Under the pieces are notes generated by a model. The model was not told the DNA's origin, did not search any database, and worked only from the letters and a program-made list of their open reading frames with translations. From contig NZ_BJFN01000002.1 in assembly GCF_014189855.1 (NCBI RefSeq), positions 434,001-498,000 of the forward strand: a stretch of DNA of 64,000 nt. Direction: 5' to 3'. This document shows, in pieces, positions 1 to 7,291 of this stretch. The stretch is from Buttiauxella sp. A111. Its GTDB lineage: Bacteria; Pseudomonadota; Gammaproteobacteria; Enterobacterales; Enterobacteriaceae. A program made the translations under genes and the position numbers. Each line of letters opens with the position of its first letter. The first letter of the stretch is position 1.

Positions 1-15
1 GTAATACTCATCGTT

Positions 16-91
16 TTTCTCCGGCCCAAGGAGAACTGCTGAATCAGCATAGCAAGGTTAATCGATTAACCGAATAGTTGGACCGGAGAAA
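16..91 (-). ncRNA. Candidate three-way-junction structured RNA between rihC and (off-window) dapB
   Basis: A long outer stem pairs 16-29 with 78-91. It encloses two smaller palindromes: TGCTGAATCAGCA at 37-49 and GGTTAATCGATTAACC at 56-71. On the plus strand the outer stem has a C/A mismatch (25/82), but on the minus strand the same position is a G-U wobble, so the fold is complete only in RNA transcribed leftward, the direction of rihC. No T-run follows on either strand, so it is not an ordinary terminator. In E. coli the gene after rihC is dapB, so this probably lies in the rihC-dapB gap. Function is unknown; it could be a processing site, a leader element or a cruciform-forming repeat. Confidence 0.4.
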
Positions 92-114
92 GTCGATCTG
101 CGTCGCGTTAAATA

Positions 115-1032
115 TTACGGGGCCAGCGCCAGCACCTCTGCCACCCATGCCCGGAAACCTGCAACGTCTAAATCCATTGCTACCTGTGCATTGGGCTGTC
201 GTTCTAACCGGCCTTCGAGATCGACAACCGTGGTTCCCGCCGTAAACTCGCCGTGGGTTTCCACCGCCACAAAACATGATTCCATGCGGAAAAGTTCAGG
301 TTTTACCAACCAGGCGATAGCGCAGAGATCATGCATTCTCAGACCCGTAGACATACTTCCGCTGCGATAGTGGCTGAACAGCGCGTGCAGCATTTTCCCG
401 GTTTGATTCAGTTCGGGAAGTGTTGCCAGATATTCTGGGCTAAGCATCGCCTGATTGGTCACATCGAGGCCGCACATCACGATCTCCAACCCGCTTTCAA
501 ACACGCGCGCACCCGCTTCAGGGTCGATAGCCATATTGAATTCAGCGTTCGGTGTGAAATTACCGCGGCCCGCCGATCCGCCCATAATCACCAGACGTTT
601 GATCTTCGGTTTGCACTCTGGGTACTGAGTGAGCAACAAAGCGATGTTGGTCAACGGGCCAATCGCCACCAGCGTGACGGGCTCAGCGCTTGCACATAAG
701 CACTCGAAAATGGCCTGAAAAGCAGGTTTATCCAGCACCTTCCGCTGATGTTCAACGAACGCATAACCTTCCATACCGGACTCGCCATGAACATTAGCGG
801 CGTCACGCAGTTTACGCACCAGCGGGGTTGCGGCACCTTGTGCAACCGGAATATTCTTCTGCCAGAAGTGCATTAATTGCAGAGCATTGCGCGTTGTTTT
901 CTCAACGCTGACGTTGCCTGCGACTGTCGTCAGAAGTTTTAAATCCAGCTGAGGGGAAAAAATCGCGGCGGCTATCGCGACGGCATCATCAATGCCAGGG
1001 TCGGTATCGAGAATGATTGAAGTTTTGTCCAT
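115..1032 (-). CDS. rihC: Non-specific ribonucleoside hydrolase RihC
   Basis: Cytoplasmic enzyme that hydrolyses purine and pyrimidine ribonucleosides to base and ribose. The N-terminus carries the nucleoside-hydrolase calcium signature DTDPGIDDA (residues 9-17, metal ligands D11, D15, D16), and the C-terminal half has the MHDLCAIAW stretch holding the catalytic-type His and a last metal ligand. At 305 aa it matches E. coli RihC (304), and I recognise blocks such as [17 protein letters not shown]. The start follows a GAAGAG Shine-Dalgarno. In E. coli rihC directly follows ispH in the same operon. Here the two are about 9.8 kb apart, and the start faces a divergent regulator with 97 bp between them, so it must use a different promoter or be weakly expressed. 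Confidence 0.96.
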   Translation of the reverse strand: MDKTSIILDTDPGIDDAVAIAAAIFSPQLDLKLLTTVAGNVSVEKTTRNALQLMHFWQKNIPVAQGAATPLVRKLRDAANVHGESGMEGYAFVEHQRKVLDKPAFQAIFECLCASAEPVTLVAIGPLTNIALLLTQYPECKPKIKRLVIMGGSAGRGNFTPNAEFNMAIDPEAGARVFESGLEIVMCGLDVTNQAMLSPEYLATLPELNQTGKMLHALFSHYRSGSMSTGLRMHDLCAIAWLVKPELFRMESCFVAVETHGEFTAGTTVVDLEGRLERQPNAQVAMDLDVAGFRAWVAEVLALAP

Positions 1033-1064
1033 AAATCGCGCTCTTCTCTTTTAAGCATATTAGG

Positions 1065-1093
1065 TACATAGGTGGCGATTAGCTTACTATGTA
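1065..1093. promoter_or_regulatory. Inverted repeat in the rihC/regulator divergent intergenic region
   Basis: TACATAG (1065-1071) and CTATGTA (1087-1093) are perfect inverted copies whose centres are 22 bp apart, about two helical turns. They lie in the 97-bp gap between the divergent starts of rihC and the FadR-type regulator, where a dimeric or tetrameric regulator could bind. The sequence does not resemble the TTGTATTACAA palindrome in front of dgoK, so a different protein may be involved. No binding protein can be named from sequence. Confidence 0.3.
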
Positions 1094-1129
1094 GCTCGCT
1101 TCTATTTTTTGGTCTGGTCGAGAAAAACG

Positions 1130-1861
1130 ATGAAAACCCCACAGGCAAGCATTTCAGAATCCGTCACTCAACATCTTGCGCGACGAATTATGCACGGCGA
1201 TCTCGCGCCGGGGCTTTCACTGCCTGGTGAGAACGAACTGGCCGTCGAATATGAAGTCTCACGCACTTCCGTGCGCAATGCGCTCCAGGTTCTTGCGGCA
1301 AAAGGACTTATCTCTATTCAGGCCAAAAAACGCAGCACAGTGAACAGTCGCGAGCAGTGGAGCCTGCTGGATATCGACGTACTGGGCTGGCTGGCTGAAG
1401 GCGAACTTGACCTGAAACTGGTTGAGCAACTGATCGTGACGCGTCTGATTTTCGAGCCAAACGTGGCAACGCTTGCGGCACTCAATGCCAACGGTCACGA
1501 TCTGGCAGCAATGGAAGATGCACTCTTACTGATGCGTAAAGGCCAGCTTGAAGCACAAAAATCCTTGTTTGAAGAAGGCGATATGGCGTTTCACCATGCC
1601 TTATTACGCGCCACGCATAACCCCTTTCTTTTAGCACTCGGAAATGCACTTTCCGCAGCCATGGCGCTCTCCTTCCGGCAAACGCTTGAAAAAGACGTAC
1701 GCCAGACGAAAGCTGCCGTCGATGAACACTACCTGCTGTTTGATGCCATACGCCTTAAACAAATCGATAATGCTCGCCTACAAATGCGCAATATTCTGCT
1801 CAATGCCGCCAAAAAACGGATCTGGCAAGATCGGCCGGAAATGTTCGACCACATAATTTGA
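1130..1861 (+). CDS. GntR-family (FadR/FCD subfamily) regulator of the sugar-acid cluster, DgoR-like
   Basis: Transcriptional regulator with an N-terminal winged helix-turn-helix (about residues 10-75, with ELAVEYEVSRTSVRNALQVL as the recognition part) and an all-helical FCD ligand domain (about 90-230) containing the HHALLRATHNP and EHYLLFDAI blocks, which include the typical metal-binding histidines. The resemblance to E. coli DgoR, the galactonate repressor, covers the whole length. I chose ATG at 1130 (243 aa) over a TTG seven codons upstream because the protein then begins just before the HTH domain, as in relatives; the Shine-Dalgarno is weak (GAGA). It heads the cluster and is transcribed in the same direction. 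By family it should repress the cluster and release DNA on binding a sugar acid or its 2-keto-3-deoxy derivative; which one is not shown. Confidence 0.85.
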   Translation: MKTPQASISESVTQHLARRIMHGDLAPGLSLPGENELAVEYEVSRTSVRNALQVLAAKGLISIQAKKRSTVNSREQWSLLDIDVLGWLAEGELDLKLVEQLIVTRLIFEPNVATLAALNANGHDLAAMEDALLLMRKGQLEAQKSLFEEGDMAFHHALLRATHNPFLLALGNALSAAMALSFRQTLEKDVRQTKAAVDEHYLLFDAIRLKQIDNARLQMRNILLNAAKKRIWQDRPEMFDHII

Positions 1862-1921
1862 TCCTCAACTGATGTAATTTCGATCTCCCTCACACTTCGT
1901 GGCGTTTTTTTGTTCTAGCAT

Positions 1922-1952
1922 TCTTGTATTACAAGATTGCATGGTTTGTATT
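1922..1952 (+). promoter_or_regulatory. Candidate operator and promoter for dgoK
   Basis: TCTTGTA-T-TACAAGA (1922-1936) is a perfect 15-bp palindrome. Its core TTGTATTACAA fits the TNGTNNNACNA pattern expected for FadR-type regulators. A second partial copy (TTTGTATTAC) begins at 1945. A possible promoter is TTGTAT (1924-1929), a 17-bp spacer and TGTATT (1947-1952), so the palindrome would cover the -35 box. The predicted transcription start would then fall on or next to the dgoK ATG at 1959. The operator is the firmer part of this call; the promoter boxes are imperfect. Confidence 0.5.
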
Positions 1953-1958
1953 ACTTGA

Positions 1959-2861
1959 ATGAACAACAACTGGATTGCCATCGATTGGGGAACCACTAAC
2001 TTCCGTGCATTTTTAATGCAGGGTTCGCAGCAGGTATCCCGTATTAGTGAAGCCTGCGGACTACTGTCCGTAGAAAAAAATCAATTTGCCCCAACGCTTC
2101 ACAACCTGCTGCAAACCTGGCTTGAGCAATATGGCAATTTGCCGATTGTGATGGCGGGTATGGTGGGTTCGCAGCAAGGCTGGCATGAGGTGCCTTATGC
2201 GCCACTACCATGCAGCGCGCGTGATTTGTCTTCACGCACACTGGCTTTCACCACTCCGTGGGGAAGCCCGGCATGGGTGATTCCCGGTGCTAACAGCACC
2301 AGTCAGTTTGGTCAGCCAGATGTAATGCGTGGTGAAGAAGTACAATTGTTAGGGCTGGCAGCACGCCATCCGGCAGACCAACTGAGCGCTTTGCTGCCCG
2401 GCACGCACAGCAAACACGCGCAAATGCACAACGGTGAAATAACGTCATTCTCCACCTTTATGACCGGCGAGATTTTCTCGTTACTTTCGCAGCACTCTAT
2501 TCTTGGGCGCGGGTTACCGGAACAGCAAGAAGACGAAGAAGCGTTCCTGCTGGGCGTGAAAAACGCAAAACAGGGTGCGCCATTTACCCATTTAATTTTC
2601 TCCGCGCGCACGCGCCGCCTGGCTGGAGAAATCCCTGAATCCAGCGTCCACAGTTATCTCTCCGGCTTAACGATTGGCTACGAATTACTGGCGTTGCCTG
2701 TTGGGCAGCATACCTGGATCGTGGGCAGCCCGTCGTTAAGCGCTCGCTATCAGCTGGCAGCAAGCTTGCTGGATCTCAATCTATCTCCTGCCAACGGCGA
2801 TGACTGCTTCATTCATGGCCTGTGGCACCTCTTTACCCTGCTTCAAGGAAACCCGTCATGA
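1959..2861 (+). CDS. dgoK: 2-dehydro-3-deoxygalactonokinase
   Basis: Phosphorylates 2-keto-3-deoxygalactonate (KDGal) with ATP to KDPGal in the cytoplasm. The N-terminal IAIDWGTTN stretch (about 7-15) is the phosphate-binding loop of the ASKHA kinase fold. VMAGMVGSQQGW, VMRGEEVQLLG, LPGTHSKH and MTGEIFSLL are DgoK family blocks. Length 300 aa compared with 292 in E. coli. The protein begins where the E. coli enzyme does, but I see no Shine-Dalgarno before the ATG. A five-codon frame starting at 1941 ends in TGA immediately before it, so translation may be leaderless or coupled. The stop overlaps the next start as ATGA. First structural gene of the cluster. Confidence 0.93.
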   Translation: MNNNWIAIDWGTTNFRAFLMQGSQQVSRISEACGLLSVEKNQFAPTLHNLLQTWLEQYGNLPIVMAGMVGSQQGWHEVPYAPLPCSARDLSSRTLAFTTPWGSPAWVIPGANSTSQFGQPDVMRGEEVQLLGLAARHPADQLSALLPGTHSKHAQMHNGEITSFSTFMTGEIFSLLSQHSILGRGLPEQQEDEEAFLLGVKNAKQGAPFTHLIFSARTRRLAGEIPESSVHSYLSGLTIGYELLALPVGQHTWIVGSPSLSARYQLAASLLDLNLSPANGDDCFIHGLWHLFTLLQGNPS

Positions 2862-3505
2862 TCCCGGAAAATTTCATTGCTCAATGGCAAAAAGAGCCAT
2901 TACCACTGGTCGCCATTTTGCGCGGCATCACCCCTGCCGACGCTGCCGAAGCGGCAGGAATCTTGCTGGAATTCGGCTTCCGTTATCTTGAAGTACCGCT
3001 CAATAGCCCCTCGCCGCTGGAATCCATTTCCCTGATGCGCAAAGTCGTGGGTGAACGCGGTTACGTAGGCGCAGGCACGGTGCTGACGGTTGCGCAGGTT
3101 GATGCGGTTGCCGAGTGCGGTGGGCAACTGATTATTTCGCCAAACTGCTGCCCTGATGTTATCCGCCACACCAGTAAACTCGGGCTAATCAGCATGCCTG
3201 GCATCATGACACCCAGCGAAGCGTTCAGCGCCATTGCCGCCGGTGCCAGCGCTCTGAAACTCTTTCCAGCCGAACATGTCAGCCCTGTGATAACCAAAGC
3301 TTTTCGCGCGGTGGTCCCACGCGAAGTGGCGTTGTTACCGGTTGGCGGTATTCAGCCAGATGCCGCGCAAATGCGTAGTTACATGCAGGCAGGTGCCAAC
3401 GGTTTCGGCCTTGGCGGCGGGCTTTATCAGGCAGGAATGAGCCTGGATTTGCTGCGTGAACGTGCGCAGGCTTATCAACACGCCTGGCGCGCGGTTGCGG
3501 AGTAA
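2858..3505 (+). CDS. dgoA: 2-dehydro-3-deoxy-6-phosphogalactonate aldolase
   Basis: Class I aldolase cleaving KDPGal to pyruvate and glyceraldehyde-3-phosphate. The KDPG-aldolase TIM barrel has E45 in LEVPLNSP and the Schiff-base lysine K134 in SALKLFPAE; the phosphate loop is GGIQPDAAQ followed by GLGGGLYQAG. ATG at 2858 sits within the end of dgoK, with AAGGA eight bases upstream, giving 215 aa (E. coli DgoA, 205). A longer in-frame start at 2822 would add residues not expected for the family. The overlap with dgoK implies translational coupling. E. coli KDPG aldolase Eda belongs to the same fold, but the dgoK partner favours the galacto substrate. Confidence 0.92.
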   Translation: MIPENFIAQWQKEPLPLVAILRGITPADAAEAAGILLEFGFRYLEVPLNSPSPLESISLMRKVVGERGYVGAGTVLTVAQVDAVAECGGQLIISPNCCPDVIRHTSKLGLISMPGIMTPSEAFSAIAAGASALKLFPAEHVSPVITKAFRAVVPREVALLPVGGIQPDAAQMRSYMQAGANGFGLGGGLYQAGMSLDLLRERAQAYQHAWRAVAE

Positions 3506-3508
3506 ATC

Positions 3509-4378
3509 ATGAATCAGGCATTCGGTGGGAATATCGAGGTGATTGGCGATTATCGCGCTCAGTTGGGTGAAACGCCGGTGTGGTGCAGCCGTAGCGACTC
3601 GCTGCTATGGGTCGATATTCTGCAAAACCGCCTGCTGCGTTACTGGCCAAATCAAGCCGGACGCGTGGATATTCACCCGATGCCTATTTTCACCAGTGCG
3701 GTACTGCTGACAACTCAGCCTGAGACATTTCTGGTGGTAAGCCAAAGCGGTATCGCGCTCTATCACTATCAAAACCAGCAATTTAGCAGCCTTTGCGCGT
3801 GGCCTGATGATGCCGCCGGAACGCGCCCTAACGAAGCCGCCATAGCACCCGATGGTTCACTGTGGTTTAGCACCATGGACCCGGCGGCGCAAAGCGCGAT
3901 CGGAGGCTGGTATCGCGTCAGCATTCACGCACTCACGCCCCAACGTTTGCTGGGCGATTTACTCGTCCCCAATACCCTGCAATGGATCGATGGAAACGTC
4001 TGGTTTGCCGATTCGCTGCGCCACATGTTTTACCGCGCAACGCTGCAACCAGACGGCTTGCACATCGAACAAGAATACCCGGTATCCGGCATTCCCGACG
4101 GCTCAACGCTCACCGCCAAAGGTGAACTCATCAATGCTTGTTGGGGAAGTTCGTGCCTGATGCGCTACCAAATCAACGGCCACCAAATGATTGAGGCCGG
4201 GCAGCTGGAACTTCCGGTCAGCCAGCCCAGCAGTTGCACCTTCGGTGGCCCTAATTTGTCCGATCTCTACATCACTTCTGCACGAGATGGACTTGCTCTA
4301 CCCGTCGCCCAGGATGGCGCGGTTTTAAAAATAACAACAACAGTTGCGGGCAGACCCGCCTGCGAATTCAGGCTCTAA
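3509..4378 (+). CDS. SMP-30/gluconolactonase-family lactonase
   Basis: A six-bladed beta-propeller that by family hydrolyses an aldonolactone to the free aldonic acid using one divalent metal. The metal-ligand positions are visible: the Glu of GETPVW near residue 17, the Asn of VPNTLQW and the Asp of IPDGSTL; the substrate-side motif RPNEAAIAPDGSLWF is also present. 289 aa, no signal peptide, so cytoplasmic. It begins three bases after the dgoA stop with GGAG upstream, in one transcript with dgoKA. In this context it would open galactonolactone or a related lactone produced by the SDR dehydrogenase at the end of the cluster. That substrate is inferred. Confidence 0.88.
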   Translation: MNQAFGGNIEVIGDYRAQLGETPVWCSRSDSLLWVDILQNRLLRYWPNQAGRVDIHPMPIFTSAVLLTTQPETFLVVSQSGIALYHYQNQQFSSLCAWPDDAAGTRPNEAAIAPDGSLWFSTMDPAAQSAIGGWYRVSIHALTPQRLLGDLLVPNTLQWIDGNVWFADSLRHMFYRATLQPDGLHIEQEYPVSGIPDGSTLTAKGELINACWGSSCLMRYQINGHQMIEAGQLELPVSQPSSCTFGGPNLSDLYITSARDGLALPVAQDGAVLKITTTVAGRPACEFRL

Positions 4379-4402
4379 GTCAAAAAATTTTGAGGTGTTA
4401 CC

Positions 4403-5827
4403 ATGAGCACAATTTCTAACCCTACACATACGAATCGCCAGACGATCCTCGTCTGTTTCCTCGCGGCCCTGGCCGGGCTGCTGTTTGGCCTGGACATGGG
4501 CGTCATCGCAGGGGCACTGCCCTTTATTGCGAATGAATTTGGTTTAAGCAGCCACCACCAGGAAATTGTTGTCAGCATCATGATGTTGGGTGCCGCACTC
4601 GGCGCCTTATGCAGCGGCCCCATGTCTTCCAGTCTTGGGCGTAAGAAAAGCCTGCTGCTGGGTGCGGTGCTGTTTGTCATTGGCTCCATCGGTTGTGCCG
4701 TGGCGCACAGCATGGAGATCCTCGCCGTATCACGTTTTATCCTCGGACTCGCCGTAGGCGTTGCGTCCTTCACCGCCCCGCTGTATCTGTCTGAAATCGC
4801 GCCGGAACGTATTCGCGGCAGCATGATTTCGCTTTATCAGTTGATGATTACCATCGGTATTCTTGCCGCATTCCTGTCTGATACCGCACTCAGCGAAGGT
4901 GGCCACTGGCGCTGGATGCTCGGCGTTATTACCTTCCCGGCAATCATCCTCTTTATTGGCGTACTGACCCTGCCGGAAAGCCCACGCTGGCTGGCGATGA
5001 AAGACAAGCACGAACTGGCCGGAAAGGTGCTGAAACTACTGCGTAACTCCGATAAAGAAGCGCAGGACGAACTCAATCAGATCCGCGAAAGCGTGAAGAT
5101 GAAGCAGCGCGGTTTGCAGCTTTTCCGCCATAACCCTAACTTCCGCCGCTCCACTTACATGGGCGTGTTGCTCCAGTTTATGCAGCAGTTTACCGGTATG
5201 ACGGTGATCATGTACTACGCGCCAAAGATCTTCGAGATCGCCGGATTCTCTACCACTAAAGAACAAATGTGGGGCACGGTTATCGCGGGTTTAACCAACG
5301 TGCTGGCGACGTTTATTGCCATTGCGTTGGTCGACCGCTGGGGGCGCAAACCTATCCTGAAACTGGGCTTCTCTGGAATGGCCATCTGCATGGGCATCCT
5401 GGGATATATGTTCCACAGCGGAATTTCTAACCCAACCGAGCAATACACCGCCGTTATCGTGCTGCTGATTTTCATCACTGGTTTTGCCATGAGCGCAGGC
5501 CCGCTTATCTGGGTGCTGTGTTCTGAGATCCAACCGTTGGCAGGTCGTGATTTTGGCGTCACCTGCTCCACGATGGCGAACTGGATTGCCAACATGATCA
5601 TCGGCGCAACCTTCCTGACGCTTATCGACACCATCGGCAGCCCGAACACCTTCTGGCTGTATGGCGTGCTGAATGTCGTTTGTATTGTGCTGACTATTCT
5701 TTTCGTCCCTGAAACCAAAAACATTTCCCTGGAACACATCGAACGCAACTTAATGCGCGGCAAGCCGCTGCGTGACATCGGCCAGCCACAACAAGGCAAG
5801 GCCACACAAACAACTGCAACAGAATAA
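4403..5827 (+). CDS. Sugar:H+ symporter of the MFS sugar-porter family, GalP-like
   Basis: Twelve-helix inner-membrane proton symporter. Sugar-porter hallmarks are all present: [17 protein letters not shown] in helix 1, GRKKS after helix 2, PESPRWL after helix 6, [17 protein letters not shown] in helix 7, DRWGRKP after helix 8 and VPETKN at the end of helix 12. Resemblance is close to E. coli GalP (464 aa) and somewhat less to AraE; the length here is 474 aa with a short extra C-terminal tail. GAGGTG precedes the ATG. Placed 24 bp after the lactonase, it would bring in the free aldose (galactose or a pentose such as arabinose) for oxidation. An E. coli-type galP elsewhere in the genome cannot be excluded, so this may be a second, cluster-specific copy. 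Confidence 0.87.
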   Translation: MSTISNPTHTNRQTILVCFLAALAGLLFGLDMGVIAGALPFIANEFGLSSHHQEIVVSIMMLGAALGALCSGPMSSSLGRKKSLLLGAVLFVIGSIGCAVAHSMEILAVSRFILGLAVGVASFTAPLYLSEIAPERIRGSMISLYQLMITIGILAAFLSDTALSEGGHWRWMLGVITFPAIILFIGVLTLPESPRWLAMKDKHELAGKVLKLLRNSDKEAQDELNQIRESVKMKQRGLQLFRHNPNFRRSTYMGVLLQFMQQFTGMTVIMYYAPKIFEIAGFSTTKEQMWGTVIAGLTNVLATFIAIALVDRWGRKPILKLGFSGMAICMGILGYMFHSGISNPTEQYTAVIVLLIFITGFAMSAGPLIWVLCSEIQPLAGRDFGVTCSTMANWIANMIIGATFLTLIDTIGSPNTFWLYGVLNVVCIVLTILFVPETKNISLEHIERNLMRGKPLRDIGQPQQGKATQTTATE

Positions 5828-5837
5828 AACAACAACA

Positions 5838-5860
5838 GGCCTGAGGCATGAACTCAGGCC
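5838..5860 (+). promoter_or_regulatory. Hairpin between the two transporter genes
   Basis: GGCCTGAG (5838-5845) pairs perfectly with CTCAGGCC (5853-5860) across a seven-base loop. No T-run follows, so it is unlikely to terminate transcription. It more likely acts as an mRNA stability or processing element that sets different levels for the sugar porter upstream and the anion porter downstream. Confidence 0.5.
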
Positions 5861-5881
5861 CCCTCTACCCTGGAGATGAAC

Positions 5882-7270
5882 ATGAGTGAATTAATAGAAA
5901 GAAAATCAGCGGACTCCACTGCTGAATCAAAGGTCTACAACAAGATTACCCGGCGGCTGATCCCGTTTTTAATCTTGTGTTATTTCTTCGCCTATCTGGA
6001 CCGCGTTAACGTCGGGTTTGCCAAGCTGCATATGCAGGATGCGCTGAATTTCAGCGATACGGTGTACGGCCTCGGCGCAGGCATTTTCTTCATCGGCTAC
6101 TTTCTGTTTGAGATGCCAAGCAACTTGCTGATGCAGAAATTTGGCCCACGCTTCTGGATTGCCCGCATCATGGTCACCTGGGCGGTGCTCTCCGCCGGCA
6201 TGATGTTCGTCACCACGCCCACACAGTTTTACGTGGTGCGCTTTTTGCTCGGTGTAGCAGAAGCCGGGTTCTTCCCAGGGATCGTGTTTTATCTCACGCT
6301 GTGGTTCCCGTCATGGCGCTCGGCTCGCACGCTGGGGCTGTTTATCCTGGTGACCCCGCTGTCGACCATTATTGGCAGCCCGCTTTCCGGCCTGATCCTC
6401 AAAGTATTTGAAGGTGTCGGTCATCTGCATAACTGGCAATGGCTGTTTTTGGTCGAAGCGATCCCCTCTTTCTTGCTGGCCTTCGTGGTTCTGCGCTATC
6501 TCGATAACGACGTGAAATCAGCCAAATGGTTGAGCGATGCTGAGAAGCAGGTCGTCATTAATGATCTCGCCAAAGACGCAGCCAACCGGGCGCTCGCCAA
6601 TAAAGGCAAAGTGGACAGTAGCCTGAAAGGGATGCTGAAAAATGGCTATGTCTGGCTGCTGGCGCTGGTATTTTTCAGCTTCAACATTGGTTACTACGGC
6701 ATCAACTTCTGGCTGCCGTCGATTATCAAAACTTCCGGTGTGAGCGACGATTTCCATATCGGCTTGCTGGCTGCCCTACCGTACGTCTTCGGGGCTGCAT
6801 TTATGGTGTGGAACAGCCGTCACTCTGACCTGAAGCAAGAGCGCCGCTGGCATATCGCGATTCCGGCTCTGATTGGTTGTGTCGGGCTGACGCTGAGCGC
6901 GTATTGCAGCGGCTCCACCTTCTGGATGATGGCATGGATTTGCGTGGCGATGTCCGGCACCCTGGCGCTAATCCCAACGTATATCAGCCTCCCCGGCGCG
7001 TTGCTATCAGGCACGGCCGCCGCTGCGGGCATCGCTTTTGTTAACTCCATCGGCAACCTTGCCGGATTCTTTGGCCCAACGGTGCTCGGCTGGCTGAAAG
7101 ATACCACCGGGCGTACAGACATCGGTTTATACATCCTGGCGGGCTTCCTGCTGCTGTGTGTGCCGTTAATCCTGGCGCTGCCCGCACGTCTGGCGAACCC
7201 GAAAAAAGTTATCGCTTCACCTGAACAGAACGATGCGCAGTCTGAAACTGCACATCACATTAGTCGTTAA
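5882..7270 (+). CDS. MFS transporter of the anion:cation symporter family, probable aldonate permease
   Basis: Twelve predicted membrane helices. The first carries the anion:cation symporter signature YLDRVNVGFAKLHM, and helix 5 has GVAEAGFFPGIVFYLTLWFP, as in hexuronate, galactonate and tartrate permeases (DgoT, ExuT and relatives). Two ATGs lie six bases apart. The second (5882) has GGAG at proper distance and is preferred, giving 462 aa. By family and context it would import a sugar acid such as galactonate by proton symport, so the cluster can be fed by aldose or by preformed aldonate. The N-terminal tail is charged and cytoplasmic. Substrate assignment is inference. Confidence 0.87.
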   Translation: MSELIERKSADSTAESKVYNKITRRLIPFLILCYFFAYLDRVNVGFAKLHMQDALNFSDTVYGLGAGIFFIGYFLFEMPSNLLMQKFGPRFWIARIMVTWAVLSAGMMFVTTPTQFYVVRFLLGVAEAGFFPGIVFYLTLWFPSWRSARTLGLFILVTPLSTIIGSPLSGLILKVFEGVGHLHNWQWLFLVEAIPSFLLAFVVLRYLDNDVKSAKWLSDAEKQVVINDLAKDAANRALANKGKVDSSLKGMLKNGYVWLLALVFFSFNIGYYGINFWLPSIIKTSGVSDDFHIGLLAALPYVFGAAFMVWNSRHSDLKQERRWHIAIPALIGCVGLTLSAYCSGSTFWMMAWICVAMSGTLALIPTYISLPGALLSGTAAAAGIAFVNSIGNLAGFFGPTVLGWLKDTTGRTDIGLYILAGFLLLCVPLILALPARLANPKKVIASPEQNDAQSETAHHISR

Positions 7271-7291
7271 CGTGAGAAAGAGATTAAGCAT

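Noticed and set aside
16-91. Lysine riboswitch or intrinsic terminator
   Set aside because: Too short for the L box and none of its conserved junction sequence is visible; no T-run follows either strand.
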